DNA from: Pseudomonas hormoni
GTDB taxonomy: Bacteria > Pseudomonadota > Gammaproteobacteria > Pseudomonadales > Pseudomonadaceae
Direction: 5' to 3'
DNA: 64,000 nt
NCBI RefSeq assembly: GCF_018502625.1
Contig: NZ_CP075566.1
Coordinates: 1,555,001-1,619,000, forward strand
The notes under the pieces are model-generated. The model ran no database searches, was not told where the DNA came from, and saw only the letters and a list, made by a program, of their open reading frames with translations. The stretch's first letter is position 1; each line of letters opens with the position of its first letter. Below, piece after piece: positions 15,837 through 24,143 of the stretch. The translations under genes were made by a program, and so were the position numbers.

Positions 15837-16508
15837 TCAATCCACGATCACCGGGACATCGTCTTCGCCCAGGCAGACCGTCAACTGTTGACCCGCCTTG
15901 TTGACGGCGCAGTTCGGTAACGATTGTTGCTTGAAGATGGCCATCGGCACGCCGACAAACAAGGTGAGCAACGTGGCCGCGACGGTCATCCGCCCAAGCA
16001 TTCCGGACCGCGAAGGCAAAGGTTTGGAGGCGCTGCTTTTGATTCTTGAGCGGGCATACAGACCGCTGCACAGGAACACTGCGCCGATCAGCATGGCCAC
16101 GCCGATCTCCTGTCGGCTGGTGCTCAAAATCAATTGATCGGCGTTTGCCGGATAGTTCAGTTGCCACCAGGCGCCAATGCCCAATGGCAACAGTCCGGCG
16201 CTGATCCAGCCGAAGATCGATCCGGGCAACCGAAACACAACGGCAAGTACCAGGCCGACGGTGGCAGCGCCCCAGCCGATCAGATAGAGCTGGGTCGCCA
16301 TGCCGCCCCCCATAAAGGTCCCGCCGACATCGATGGGTGTTATCAGCGACCAGTCAAACGCGGCGATGTGCAGAATCAGTACGAAGACGGCGATCCAGCT
16401 CAGGGGGTAGTAGAGCCATGACCAGAGGGTGCGGGGACGGGATAACACACGAATTCCTTTTTGTGTTTGAGGGCGCGCCATTATGCGGCGTGGGTTCACG
16501 CTTTGCAT
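15837..16508 (-). CDS. Multi-pass membrane protein of unknown function
   Basis: A 223-aa frame starts at ATG 16508 inside the end of the tetR gene (13-bp overlap, coupled). MARPQTQKG at 16481 is an alternative start. About five hydrophobic segments are visible: LYYPLSWIAVFVLILHIAAF, GMATQLYLIGWGAATVGLVL, GWISAGLLPLGIGAWW, GVAMLIGAVFLCSGLY and VAATLLTLFVGVPMAIF. A short periplasmic-looking tail with two Cys follows. It is the third gene of the hbd-tetR operon, so it may be controlled by the TetR protein. No family was recognised. Confidence 0.7.
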   Translation of the reverse strand: MQSVNPRRIMARPQTQKGIRVLSRPRTLWSWLYYPLSWIAVFVLILHIAAFDWSLITPIDVGGTFMGGGMATQLYLIGWGAATVGLVLAVVFRLPGSIFGWISAGLLPLGIGAWWQLNYPANADQLILSTSRQEIGVAMLIGAVFLCSGLYARSRIKSSASKPLPSRSGMLGRMTVAATLLTLFVGVPMAIFKQQSLPNCAVNKAGQQLTVCLGEDDVPVIVD

Positions 16509-17149
16509 CGGCGCCTCGCTCGATCCACTGAAACCAGGCCGGTTTCTAAGGCCACTGCGCGTGGCACCGTAGGACGCAGCAAACGTTCAATGGCCCCGCC
16601 CACGAGATTTTCCAGCATCTCAACCCGCTCATGTTCCTCCAGCGCCTGATGCGCCAGCCAGCTCGGCGCGCTGTTGAGCAGATTGGCGATAGCATGGGCG
16701 GCGGCACGTTGCGCCGGTTCGCTGAGACGGGCTCTGGTACCGAGCATCAGCAGCAATTTGCATTCGTACTGTTCGCGTAACTGCCGAACGCGCGCCTGCT
16801 GCTCATCATTGAGGCAACCGCTGTCGCGTTCCGCCAGGCGGAAATGCCAGGGCATTTCCTGATGCAGGTTCAGGTGTGCGCGGATCAGGTTTTGCAGTTT
16901 GTCGCGCTTCGCTGAAGTTTTTTGATCGATACGCCCAAGCGTCGACAGCAGTTCTTCATAGAGCTCTTCGATCAGGTCGAGCAGCAAGTGCTGCTTGCTG
17001 GGGTAATGGTGATACAACGAGCCCGGGGCGAGCCCCAGGCACGTCGCGAGCTCACGCATGCCGACCTGTCCGAACCCCTTGCTGGCAAACAGCTCCAGCA
17101 CCTTGTCCCGGTACTCGGCGAAACGTGAGCAACGCTCAGGCATAGGCAT
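16496..17149 (-). CDS. TetR family regulator
   Basis: The 217-aa protein has a typical N-terminal TetR HTH: RDKVLELFASKGFGQVGMRE, then GLAPGSLYHHYPSKQHLLLD. A helical ligand-binding domain follows. It overlaps the 3' end of the hydroxyacyl-CoA dehydrogenase gene by 14 bp and the next gene by 13 bp, so the three genes form a tight operon. This suggests control by an acyl-CoA or related metabolite, which is an inference. Confidence 0.9.
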   Translation of the reverse strand: MPMPERCSRFAEYRDKVLELFASKGFGQVGMRELATCLGLAPGSLYHHYPSKQHLLLDLIEELYEELLSTLGRIDQKTSAKRDKLQNLIRAHLNLHQEMPWHFRLAERDSGCLNDEQQARVRQLREQYECKLLLMLGTRARLSEPAQRAAAHAIANLLNSAPSWLAHQALEEHERVEMLENLVGGAIERLLRPTVPRAVALETGLVSVDRARRRCKA

Positions 17150-17987
17150 GGAAGCCGCGCCCCGTTTTGCGTCCCAGGTAGCCGGCGGCGACCATTTCCT
17201 TGAGCAGTGGCGCGGGGCGATATTTGCTGTCGTTGAAACCGTCGTAGAAGGCTTCGAGAATCGCCAGTACGGTGTCCAGGCCGATCAGGTCCGCCAGCGC
17301 CAGCGGGCCGATCGGCTGGTTGCAACCCAGGCGCATGCCGGCGTCGATGTCATCGGCACTGGCCAGGCCTTCCTGAAAAACCAGGATCGCTTCGTTGATC
17401 ATCGGCACCAGAATCCGGTTGACCACAAAACCCGGACGGTTGCCGGCGGTGATCGCGGTTTTGCCCAGGGTGGTCGCCATGTCCAGCGCCAGCGTGTGAG
17501 TTGCGTCGCTGGTTTGCAGGCCGCGAATCACTTCGATCAGGCCCATCACCGGCACCGGGTTGAAGAAGTGCAGGCCGATGAAACGCTCAGGCTCGCTGAC
17601 ACTGGCGGCGAGCTGGGTGATGGACAGCGACGACGTGTTGGAGGCGATCACACACTCGGTGCTGACCTGCGCGGCGATCTGTTGCAGCACGCGCAGTTTC
17701 AGGTCGAGGTTTTCGGTGGCGGCTTCGATGACCAGTTGCGCGTTCTGCAGGCTGCTGTAATCGGTGCTGGTGCGGATCTTGTCGAGGGCGGTGAGCTTTT
17801 GCTCCTGGGTCAGCGTGTCCTTGCTGACCTGCCTGTCGAGGTTTTTACCGACGGTCGCGAGTGCATTTTGCAAAGCGCTCTCGGAGATGTCGATCAAGGT
17901 CACATTGAAGCCGGCCAGGGCACAGACTTGTGCGATGCCGTTGCCCATGGTGCCAGCGCCGATCACGCCAATGTTTTGCAGATTCAT
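17136..17987 (-). CDS. 3-hydroxybutyryl-CoA dehydrogenase (3-hydroxyacyl-CoA dehydrogenase)
   Basis: The start at MNLQNIGVIGAGTMGNGIAQ (17987) places the NAD-binding GxGxxG at the N-terminus as usual. A longer frame to 18059 has no support. The 283-aa length is typical. It carries VIEAATENLDLKLRVLQQ, SNTSSLSITQLA, FIGLHFFNPVPVM (catalytic His) and NRPGFVVNRIL. It oxidises 3-hydroxyacyl-CoA with NAD(P), as in butyrate or PHB-related metabolism. It is the first gene of the operon with tetR and is divergent from an AraC regulator gene. Confidence 0.94.
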   Translation of the reverse strand: MNLQNIGVIGAGTMGNGIAQVCALAGFNVTLIDISESALQNALATVGKNLDRQVSKDTLTQEQKLTALDKIRTSTDYSSLQNAQLVIEAATENLDLKLRVLQQIAAQVSTECVIASNTSSLSITQLAASVSEPERFIGLHFFNPVPVMGLIEVIRGLQTSDATHTLALDMATTLGKTAITAGNRPGFVVNRILVPMINEAILVFQEGLASADDIDAGMRLGCNQPIGPLALADLIGLDTVLAILEAFYDGFNDSKYRPAPLLKEMVAAGYLGRKTGRGFHAYA

Positions 17988-18155
17988 GTAACACGTCCTT
18001 CCGGTCAAACCCTGCGATACCTTGGCCGAGGCAACGGCCGAAGGCGTACTATTGGCCACGAGTCTAGAACCGGCGGGACGGTTGTCCTATGCCGAAACTG
18101 TTCAACGGTGCTGGTGTTTTTTGCCATTCGGGTGATTGGGGAGCGAAGCGTTCAG

Positions 18156-19184
18156 ATGCGGGAAAAGGACTCGGTAGCCGCCTACTTCGTGCAGGCGATG
18201 ATCCATGGGCTGGGGGACAATCCGCAGCGGCGGCGGGCTGCGCTGGAACAGGCAGGTATCGATCCGGCGTTGATCGAACAGCCCGTGGCGCGGGTACCGG
18301 CCAGCGCGTTTGCCGCACTTTGGCTGATCCAGATCCGCGAGCTCGACGACGAGTTCTTCCGGCTCGATTCCCACGGCATGCCGCCGGGCAGTTTCGCCCT
18401 GATTTGCCGCGCCTTGATTCAGGAGCCCGATCTGCACAAAGCCATGCGCCAGTGCCTGAGCAACTTCTCGCTGTTCCTTCGCGACTTTCGCGGGACGCTG
18501 ACGGTACGCGGCAAACGTGCGGTCATCAGCCTGGATACTTGCGCGCAAAACGATGATGTTGCGCGTTTGGGCGAAGAGACTTTTCTGGTGCTGATGATCA
18601 GTCTGCTGTGCTGGCTGGGCGGTCGGCGAATCCCCATCGATCGCGCGGATTTCCGTCATCAACGCGTGGCCCTCAGCGATGACCGTTTGCTCTGGGGCCC
18701 CAACCTGACCTTCGGCGCCGAGCGCACCGAAATCGAATTCGCGAGCCATTACCTGCGCTTGCCGGTGGTTCAGGACCTCGCCTCGCTGAAAGTGTTTCTG
18801 CGCACGGCGCCACAATGGCTGGTGATCCGCTTCCGCAACCAGCATGGCCTGGCGTCGCAGGTTCATCAGCGTTTGCGCAACAGTCATTACAGCCAGTGGC
18901 CGACCTTGCAGGCCTTCGCCCTGGAGCAACACCTCAGCCCCAGCACCTTTCGCCGCAAGCTGGAGCGGGAAGGGTGTTCGTATCAGGAGATCAAGGACGA
19001 AGTGCGACGTGGCGTGGCGTTTGAACAGTTGCGTCAGAGCAAGGCCAGCATTGGTGACATTGCCGAGCAGTTGGGTTTTCAGGAGCCGAGTGCGTTTCAT
19101 CGGGCGTTCAAGAAGTGGACGGGGGAGAGTCCGGGGCGGTATCGGGCGCGGTTTCAGGAACACATGACGTCGGATCTGGATTGA
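18156..19184 (+). CDS. AraC family regulator (342 aa)
   Basis: The start is set at MREKDSVAAYF (18156). The same frame is open far upstream, but only as antisense of the dehydrogenase gene. Residues 1-~220 match the Arabinose_bd-like N-terminal domain of PA1570/ArgR-unlike AraC proteins: AYFVQAMIHGLGDNPQRR and MRQCLSNFSLFLRDF. Residues ~240-335 hold two HTHs, LQAFALEQHLSPSTFRRKLE and IGDIAEQLGFQEPSAFHRAF, followed by KKWTGESPGRYR. It is divergent from the hbd operon and so is a likely regulator of it. Confidence 0.9.
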   Translation: MREKDSVAAYFVQAMIHGLGDNPQRRRAALEQAGIDPALIEQPVARVPASAFAALWLIQIRELDDEFFRLDSHGMPPGSFALICRALIQEPDLHKAMRQCLSNFSLFLRDFRGTLTVRGKRAVISLDTCAQNDDVARLGEETFLVLMISLLCWLGGRRIPIDRADFRHQRVALSDDRLLWGPNLTFGAERTEIEFASHYLRLPVVQDLASLKVFLRTAPQWLVIRFRNQHGLASQVHQRLRNSHYSQWPTLQAFALEQHLSPSTFRRKLEREGCSYQEIKDEVRRGVAFEQLRQSKASIGDIAEQLGFQEPSAFHRAFKKWTGESPGRYRARFQEHMTSDLD

Positions 19185-19261
19185 GTTTTTGTCCAGTTTT
19201 TCTTTGTTAAATGTAGGAAGGTTTTCCGTTTGTAGTCCCGGTTGTAGTCCTGAAATTTCTT

Positions 19262-19951
19262 GTGACGACCCTCCTTTTTCAATGGATGACACAGGCCGTC
19301 GAGGTGCTGTATTTATTTGCTCCAGCTCGAATTTTTCAATGGATTGGAAACGGCATGGATGGCTTGGTCAAGGAAGTGATTCCGTTACTTCAGTATTTGC
19401 TCCCGGGGTTTTTGGCGGCCTGGATTTTTTACTCACTTACGGCATTCAAACGGCCGGACACCTTTGGACAGATAGTCCAGGCGCTGATTTTCACGTTTGT
19501 GATTCAGTCGCTGGTTGTCGGTTTGGAGGGGTTGTTGCTTTTGACGGGAGAGCGGTTTTTCTCAGTCGGCGCATGGGACAAGAAATCTGAGGCTTTATGG
19601 TCAGCAGTGATTGCAGTGGCGATGGGATTTCTTTCCTGCCACGTCGCGAACGGCGACAAGCTTCATGCGTTACTGAGGAAACTGGAAGTTACCACCCAAA
19701 AATCGTTCCCTTGCCAGTGGTACAGTGCTTTTTCATCGAGACAGGAGTTTGTGGTATTGCATTTGATCGGTGGAAAGCGTCTGTTTGGCTGGCCATGCGA
19801 ATGGCCATCGGAGCCTGCAAACGGACAGTTTGTTCTCGAGTTCCCTCGCTGGATCGATAACGACGACAATCCGCTACCTAACAGGGCCAAAGCCGTTGTT
19901 ATTGATGCATCGAAAGTGCAATGGGTCGAATTCGCAAAAACAATAAGGTGA
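19262..19951 (+). CDS. DUF6338-like membrane protein
   Basis: A 229-aa frame begins with GTG. There is no clear ribosome site, and ATG 19286 is the alternative start. Three hydrophobic segments fill residues ~38-125: LLQYLLPGFLAAWIFYSLTA, FGQIVQALIFTFVIQSLVVG and LWSAVIAVAMGFLSCHVA. A soluble domain follows, with EFVVLHLIGGKRLFGWPCEW and FVLEFPRW. This layout matches DUF6338 as I remember it; its function is unknown. The base composition is a little richer in A and T than its surroundings. A 51-aa gene follows 4 bp later. Confidence 0.65.
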   Translation: MTTLLFQWMTQAVEVLYLFAPARIFQWIGNGMDGLVKEVIPLLQYLLPGFLAAWIFYSLTAFKRPDTFGQIVQALIFTFVIQSLVVGLEGLLLLTGERFFSVGAWDKKSEALWSAVIAVAMGFLSCHVANGDKLHALLRKLEVTTQKSFPCQWYSAFSSRQEFVVLHLIGGKRLFGWPCEWPSEPANGQFVLEFPRWIDNDDNPLPNRAKAVVIDASKVQWVEFAKTIR

Positions 19952-19955
19952 TCAA

Positions 19956-20111
19956 ATGACATGCAGAGCGCCACAAGAAATGCCGCCTGAACTGAGGCGG
20001 TTAATGGAGGAATGGGAAAAAGGTGGTCCTCCTCCCCCCGGACTGGTGATTCCAACCGGTCCTCCACCTTCAAGAAGAGATGTTGAGAGACCGCGCAAGC
20101 GCAGCAGATAA
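19956..20111 (+). CDS. Small proline-rich protein (51 aa)
   Basis: ATG 19956 lies 4 bp after the stop of the DUF6338-like gene, preceded by AAGGTG. The 51 residues read MTCRAPQEMPPELRRLMEEW, then a glycine/proline stretch (GGPPPPGLVIPTGPPPS), then a very basic end (RRDVERPRKRSR). TAA is 2 bp before the ABC transporter ATG. The close packing on both sides argues for translation and coupling. I know of no function. Confidence 0.55.
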   Translation: MTCRAPQEMPPELRRLMEEWEKGGPPPPGLVIPTGPPPSRRDVERPRKRSR

Positions 20112-20113
20112 AC

Positions 20114-21928
20114 ATGCCTGCGCGCCTTTCCCGCGTCACCTCATTGCTCGACCAGGCCAGACGCGCCTTGCTCCTTGTCTGGGGAACCTCTCGCGGGTTG
20201 TTTCTGGGGCTGGTGCTTGCAACCCTGATCGCTGGCATGCTCCCGGCACTGGCCGCCTGGCTGGGTCAGCGCATCGTCGATGCCGTGGTGTTCGCCATGC
20301 AGCTGCATGCACAGCAGGGCAGTGCGCCGTTATGGCCGGTCGTGCGTTACGTGCTGTTTGAAGCAGGTGTGCTTGCTTTGCTTTCCGGGACTCAGCGGGC
20401 GCTGTCGGTGCAGCAGTCGCTGTTGCGGGTGCAGTTGGGGCAGAAGGTCAACACGATGATTCTGGAGAAGGCCCAGACGTTGTCGTTGGTGCAGTTCGAA
20501 AATTCGGAGTTCTACGACAAGCTGGTTCGGGTGCGGCGCGAGGCGTCGACCCGGCCGTTGGCGCTGGTGATGAAGTCGCTGGGGCTGATCCAGAACCTGA
20601 TCGTGCTGATCAGCTTCGGCGTGTTGCTGGTGCATTTTTCGCCCTGGGCGCTGGTGTTGTTGGTGATCGGCGCCTTGCCGGTTTTTTTCGCCGAAGCGCA
20701 TTTCTCCGGTGATGCCTTCAGGCTGTTCACCCGCCGTGCGCCGGAGAGTCGGCAGCAGAACTACATCGAAACCCTGCTCTCCCATGAGGCCTACATCAAA
20801 GAGGTCAAGCTGTTCGGTTTCGCGCCGCTGCTGTTGAAGCGGTATCGCGAGACGTTCGCGCGACTCTACGCCGAAGATCGCCGGTTGACCTTGCGCCGGG
20901 ATGGCTGGGGATTCGTGCTGGGGTTGCTCGGCACGGGGGCGTTTTACCTGGCCTACGCGTGGGTGGTGGTCGACACCGTTCACGGCAGTATCAGCCTCGG
21001 TCAGATGACCATGTACCTGGTGCTGTTCAAGCAGGGGCAGACCGCGGTGAGCAGCAGTTTGAGTGCCATCAGCGGCCTTTACGAGGATGGCCTGTACCTC
21101 TCGAGCCTTTATGAATACCTGGCTGAACCCGTCGTCGCGGATACCGGGCACCTCACCGAGGGAGCGCTGCCTGGCGATGGTCTGCGGTTCGAGAACGTCG
21201 GGTTCCGCTATCCGGGCGCGAGCCGCGCGGCGCTGGAGGGCATCGATCTGCACCTCGTGCCGGGGCACAGTGTGGCGCTGGTGGGGGAGAACGGTTCAGG
21301 CAAGACCACGCTGATCAAGTTGCTGACCCGTCTGTACCGTCCCGATCAGGGCCGCATTCTATTGGACGGCAGCGATTTGCAGGCGTGGGAAGAAGGCGCG
21401 CTGCGTCGGCGTATTGGCGTGATTTTTCAGGATTACATCCGTTACCAGTTCTCCGTGGGCGAGAACATTGGTGTAGGTGATACGTTGGCGTTCAACGATG
21501 AACAACGTTGGCAGGCGGCCGCCGCCGAGGGCATGGCCGCGCCTTTCATCGAGCGTCTGGATCGCGGCTATGCCACGCAATTGGGCCGCTGGTTTGCCGG
21601 GGGGCAGGAACTGTCCGGCGGGCAATGGCAGAAGATCGCCTTGTCCCGCGCTTACATGCGCCGTGATGCCGACATACTGATTCTGGATGAGCCGACTTCA
21701 GCCCTCGACCCGGCGGCGGAAGCGGCGGTGTTCGAACATTTCAGCGAGCACACCGAAGGTCGCATGACGCTGCTGATTTCCCACCGGTTTTCCAGCGTGC
21801 GCAATGCCGATCACATCATCGTGCTGGATCAGGGCGCGATCCTTGAGCGCGGCGACCACGACAGTCTGGTGGCGGCGGGCGGGCGTTACGCGCAGTTGTT
21901 CAACCTGCAGGCGCTAGGTTATCGATAG
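20114..21928 (+). CDS. ABC exporter, fused permease and ATPase (604 aa)
   Basis: The N-terminal half has the six-helix ABC exporter membrane domain, with several hydrophobic segments to ~residue 310, such as GLFLGLVLATLIAGMLPALA and VIGALPVFFA. The C-terminal half is the ATPase: Walker A GENGSGKTT near 392, signature ELSGGQWQKIALSRA, Walker B ADILILDEPTSALD and the switch His in LLISHRFSSV. It works as a dimer exporting an unknown substrate. The N-terminal extension lacks peptidase motifs. The gene starts 2 bp after the 51-aa gene. Confidence 0.93.
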   Translation: MPARLSRVTSLLDQARRALLLVWGTSRGLFLGLVLATLIAGMLPALAAWLGQRIVDAVVFAMQLHAQQGSAPLWPVVRYVLFEAGVLALLSGTQRALSVQQSLLRVQLGQKVNTMILEKAQTLSLVQFENSEFYDKLVRVRREASTRPLALVMKSLGLIQNLIVLISFGVLLVHFSPWALVLLVIGALPVFFAEAHFSGDAFRLFTRRAPESRQQNYIETLLSHEAYIKEVKLFGFAPLLLKRYRETFARLYAEDRRLTLRRDGWGFVLGLLGTGAFYLAYAWVVVDTVHGSISLGQMTMYLVLFKQGQTAVSSSLSAISGLYEDGLYLSSLYEYLAEPVVADTGHLTEGALPGDGLRFENVGFRYPGASRAALEGIDLHLVPGHSVALVGENGSGKTTLIKLLTRLYRPDQGRILLDGSDLQAWEEGALRRRIGVIFQDYIRYQFSVGENIGVGDTLAFNDEQRWQAAAAEGMAAPFIERLDRGYATQLGRWFAGGQELSGGQWQKIALSRAYMRRDADILILDEPTSALDPAAEAAVFEHFSEHTEGRMTLLISHRFSSVRNADHIIVLDQGAILERGDHDSLVAAGGRYAQLFNLQALGYR

Positions 21929-21931
21929 CCG

Positions 21932-22888
21932 TCAGGAGTCCTGAGTACCGCGAGTCAGCGCCGGCCCGGCCATCTGCGGCGGTTTTGCCTTCATCAAGCC
22001 TTCAAGTGCCTGGCGATACTGTGTTCCGCCCAGGCTCATGCTGTTGTTGTGCGTCCCCCCCGGCACCAGCAGCAGGCGTTTGGGTTCGCTGGCGGCATTG
22101 AACAACTGCTGGCTGAATCGTGAGGGCATGAACGCGTCGGCCAGGCCATGGACCACCAGCAGCGGCATATCGATGTCGACGATCTTGTCGATGGAATCGA
22201 ATTTTTGCGACAGCAACCAGCGCACGGGCAGCCATTTCACCGGCAGGTTGCTTTCGGCCACTTGCGCCACGGCATCGCCCAGGGAAGTGAAGGTGGACTC
22301 GATCACCAGACCGCGCACCGGGACGGCGATGTGGTCTTTTTTCGCCTGTGCGGCCAGGTCAGCCGCCAGGTCGATGGCCACGGCGCCACCGAGGGAGTGG
22401 CCGTAGATCAGGCGCTTGCTGGCGTCAGGTTGCATCGTTTTGAAACGTTCCCAGGCGGCTCGGGCGTCTTCATACACGCTGGCTTCCGACGGCAGATCCC
22501 CTTTGCTTTGACCAAAACCACGGTAGTCGATGGCCAGCACTGAGTAGCCCATGGCGCGCAATTGCTCGATGCGGAATGCCTGACCTGTCAGATTCCAGCG
22601 CACGCCATGCAGATAGAGGATTGACGGTGCATCACGACGCGCGGCAGGCCACCACCAGGCATGCAGGTTTTGCCCACCTTTGAAGCTCGCGGATTTGATG
22701 TCGAACTCCTGAACATCCTTCGGCAAGCCGCGATACCAGCCGGCGGTGCCCGGCTCGATACGAAACAGCAACTCGCGCTCGGTGTGCTCAAGCACCCCGC
22801 AACTCACGGGCAGACCGACAATCAGCGCGGCCATGCACAGCAAGGGCAGCCAGCGTCGGCGCAGACGTGTGAGCAGGGAGGAGGGCAT
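21932..22888 (-). CDS. Alpha/beta hydrolase with N-terminal membrane anchor
   Basis: The 318-aa protein has an N-terminal hydrophobic helix, WLPLLCMAALIVGLPVSC, which is either an anchor or a poor lipobox. The alpha/beta-hydrolase core follows: ILYLHGVRWNLTG, LAIDYRGFGQSKGDLPSE, GHSLGGAVA with Ser ~165, DMPLLVVHGLADAFMP (acid) and VPGGTHNNSM (His). It resembles the BAAT/dipeptidyl-type serine hydrolases often annotated as lysophospholipase-like. The substrate is unknown. It is convergent with the ABC gene, only 3 bp apart. Confidence 0.88.
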   Translation of the reverse strand: MPSSLLTRLRRRWLPLLCMAALIVGLPVSCGVLEHTERELLFRIEPGTAGWYRGLPKDVQEFDIKSASFKGGQNLHAWWWPAARRDAPSILYLHGVRWNLTGQAFRIEQLRAMGYSVLAIDYRGFGQSKGDLPSEASVYEDARAAWERFKTMQPDASKRLIYGHSLGGAVAIDLAADLAAQAKKDHIAVPVRGLVIESTFTSLGDAVAQVAESNLPVKWLPVRWLLSQKFDSIDKIVDIDMPLLVVHGLADAFMPSRFSQQLFNAASEPKRLLLVPGGTHNNSMSLGGTQYRQALEGLMKAKPPQMAGPALTRGTQDS

Positions 22889-22980
22889 GGGTCGGTCTAC
22901 CGGTAAAAAAACTTAAGTTCGGTTTTTAACAGAAGCGCACCGGCGACGGGAAAATTTTCGACAGCCGTTCACCCACCCCT

Positions 22981-23070
22981 GTAGGAGCAGAGCTTGCTCG
23001 CGAATGCGCAGTGTCAGACAACGGAAATGTTGAATGACACACCGCCTTCGCGAGCAAGCTCTGCTCCTAC
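22981..23070. repeat. REP inverted pair
   Basis: gtaggagcagagcttgctcg and its reverse complement face each other about 40 bp apart, in the gap between the hydrolase and quinone oxidoreductase genes. The transcript could fold into one long hairpin. Confidence 0.85.
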
Positions 23071-23086
23071 AAAAGGGTCGGTGTTG

Positions 23087-24085
23087 TCAATCCACCCGCA
23101 ACACAATCTTGCCAATGTGATCGCCACCTTCCATCCGCGCATGAGCCTGCGCCGCATCGGCCAGCGGATAGACCTTGTCGATCATTGGCAGACAACGCCC
23201 GGCAGCCAATACCGGCCAGACGTACTCGCGCAGTTGCTCGGCGATCGAGGCTTTTTCTTCGCGGGTCCGCGAGCGCATCAGTGAGCCGGTGATCGTCGCG
23301 CGTTTGCTCATGATCGCCATCAGGTCGACGTCTTTGGCGTGGGCACCGCCGAGAAAGCCCAGCATCACCAGTCGACCCTCCATGCCGAGCGCCGCGATGT
23401 TCGAATTCAGGTACGAGCCGCCCATGATGTCGAGGATCACATTGACGCCCTTGCCGGCGGTTTTTTCCTTAATCACCTCGACGAAATCCTGATCGCGGTA
23501 GTTGATCGCCTCCGCGCCCAACGTGCGGATCGCCGCGCACTTTTCCTCACTGCCTGCCGTGGCGAAAGCCTTGACGCCGAACTCGCGACACAACATCAAG
23601 GCCGTCGTGCCGATGCCGCTGGTGCCGCCGTGAATCAATGCCCGCTGGCCTTTGCTGGCGCCACCCATGTCGAACAGGTTCGCCCACACCGTGAAGAACG
23701 TTTCCGGGACCGCCGCCGCTTGCACCCAATCCATGCCTTGAGGAATCGACAGTGTCTGGCTGGCCGGTGCGACGCAGTATTGTGCGTAGCCGCCGCCGTT
23801 GGTCAGTGCGCAGACGTTGTCGCCGACGATGAATTCGCTCACGTCTTTGCCGACCGCGACCACTTCGCCGGCCACTTCCAGGCCAGGGATCGGGCTCATG
23901 CCGGGCTTCATCGGGTACTTGCCGGCCCGTTGAATCACGTCGGGGCGATTGACCCCGGCGGCGTGCACGCGAATCAGCACTTCGCCGACACCGGCGGTAG
24001 GCACCGGCTCCTGGCGCGGCTTCAACACCTCGGGACCTCCGGGTTCGGTGATTTCAATCAGGGTCATGGTGGAGGGCAGATTCAT
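23087..24085 (-). CDS. NAD(P)H-quinone oxidoreductase, zinc-free MDR family (PIG3-like)
   Basis: The 332-aa medium-chain dehydrogenase/reductase lacks zinc ligands. Features are ITEPGGPEVLKPR, VHAAGVNRPDVIQRAGKY, PGLEVAGEVVAVG, the cofactor-binding IHGGTSGIGTTALML, ILDIMGGSYLNSNIAALG and GDHIGKIVLRVD. Such enzymes reduce quinones or enones with NADPH. The gene is 59 bp downstream of the MFS transporter gene on the same strand and probably cotranscribed with it. Confidence 0.92.
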   Translation of the reverse strand: MNLPSTMTLIEITEPGGPEVLKPRQEPVPTAGVGEVLIRVHAAGVNRPDVIQRAGKYPMKPGMSPIPGLEVAGEVVAVGKDVSEFIVGDNVCALTNGGGYAQYCVAPASQTLSIPQGMDWVQAAAVPETFFTVWANLFDMGGASKGQRALIHGGTSGIGTTALMLCREFGVKAFATAGSEEKCAAIRTLGAEAINYRDQDFVEVIKEKTAGKGVNVILDIMGGSYLNSNIAALGMEGRLVMLGFLGGAHAKDVDLMAIMSKRATITGSLMRSRTREEKASIAEQLREYVWPVLAAGRCLPMIDKVYPLADAAQAHARMEGGDHIGKIVLRVD

Positions 24086-24143
24086 GGGAGTGTCCTGTCT
24101 GGAAGGTGTTCAGTAAGTGGGACCACATCAAGGTGGCAGTGAC

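Noticed and set aside
17058..18155. Upstream extension of the AraC regulator to 708 codons
   Set aside because: The added part is antisense of the hydroxyacyl-CoA dehydrogenase gene. The regulator's own domain begins at MREKDSVAAYF.
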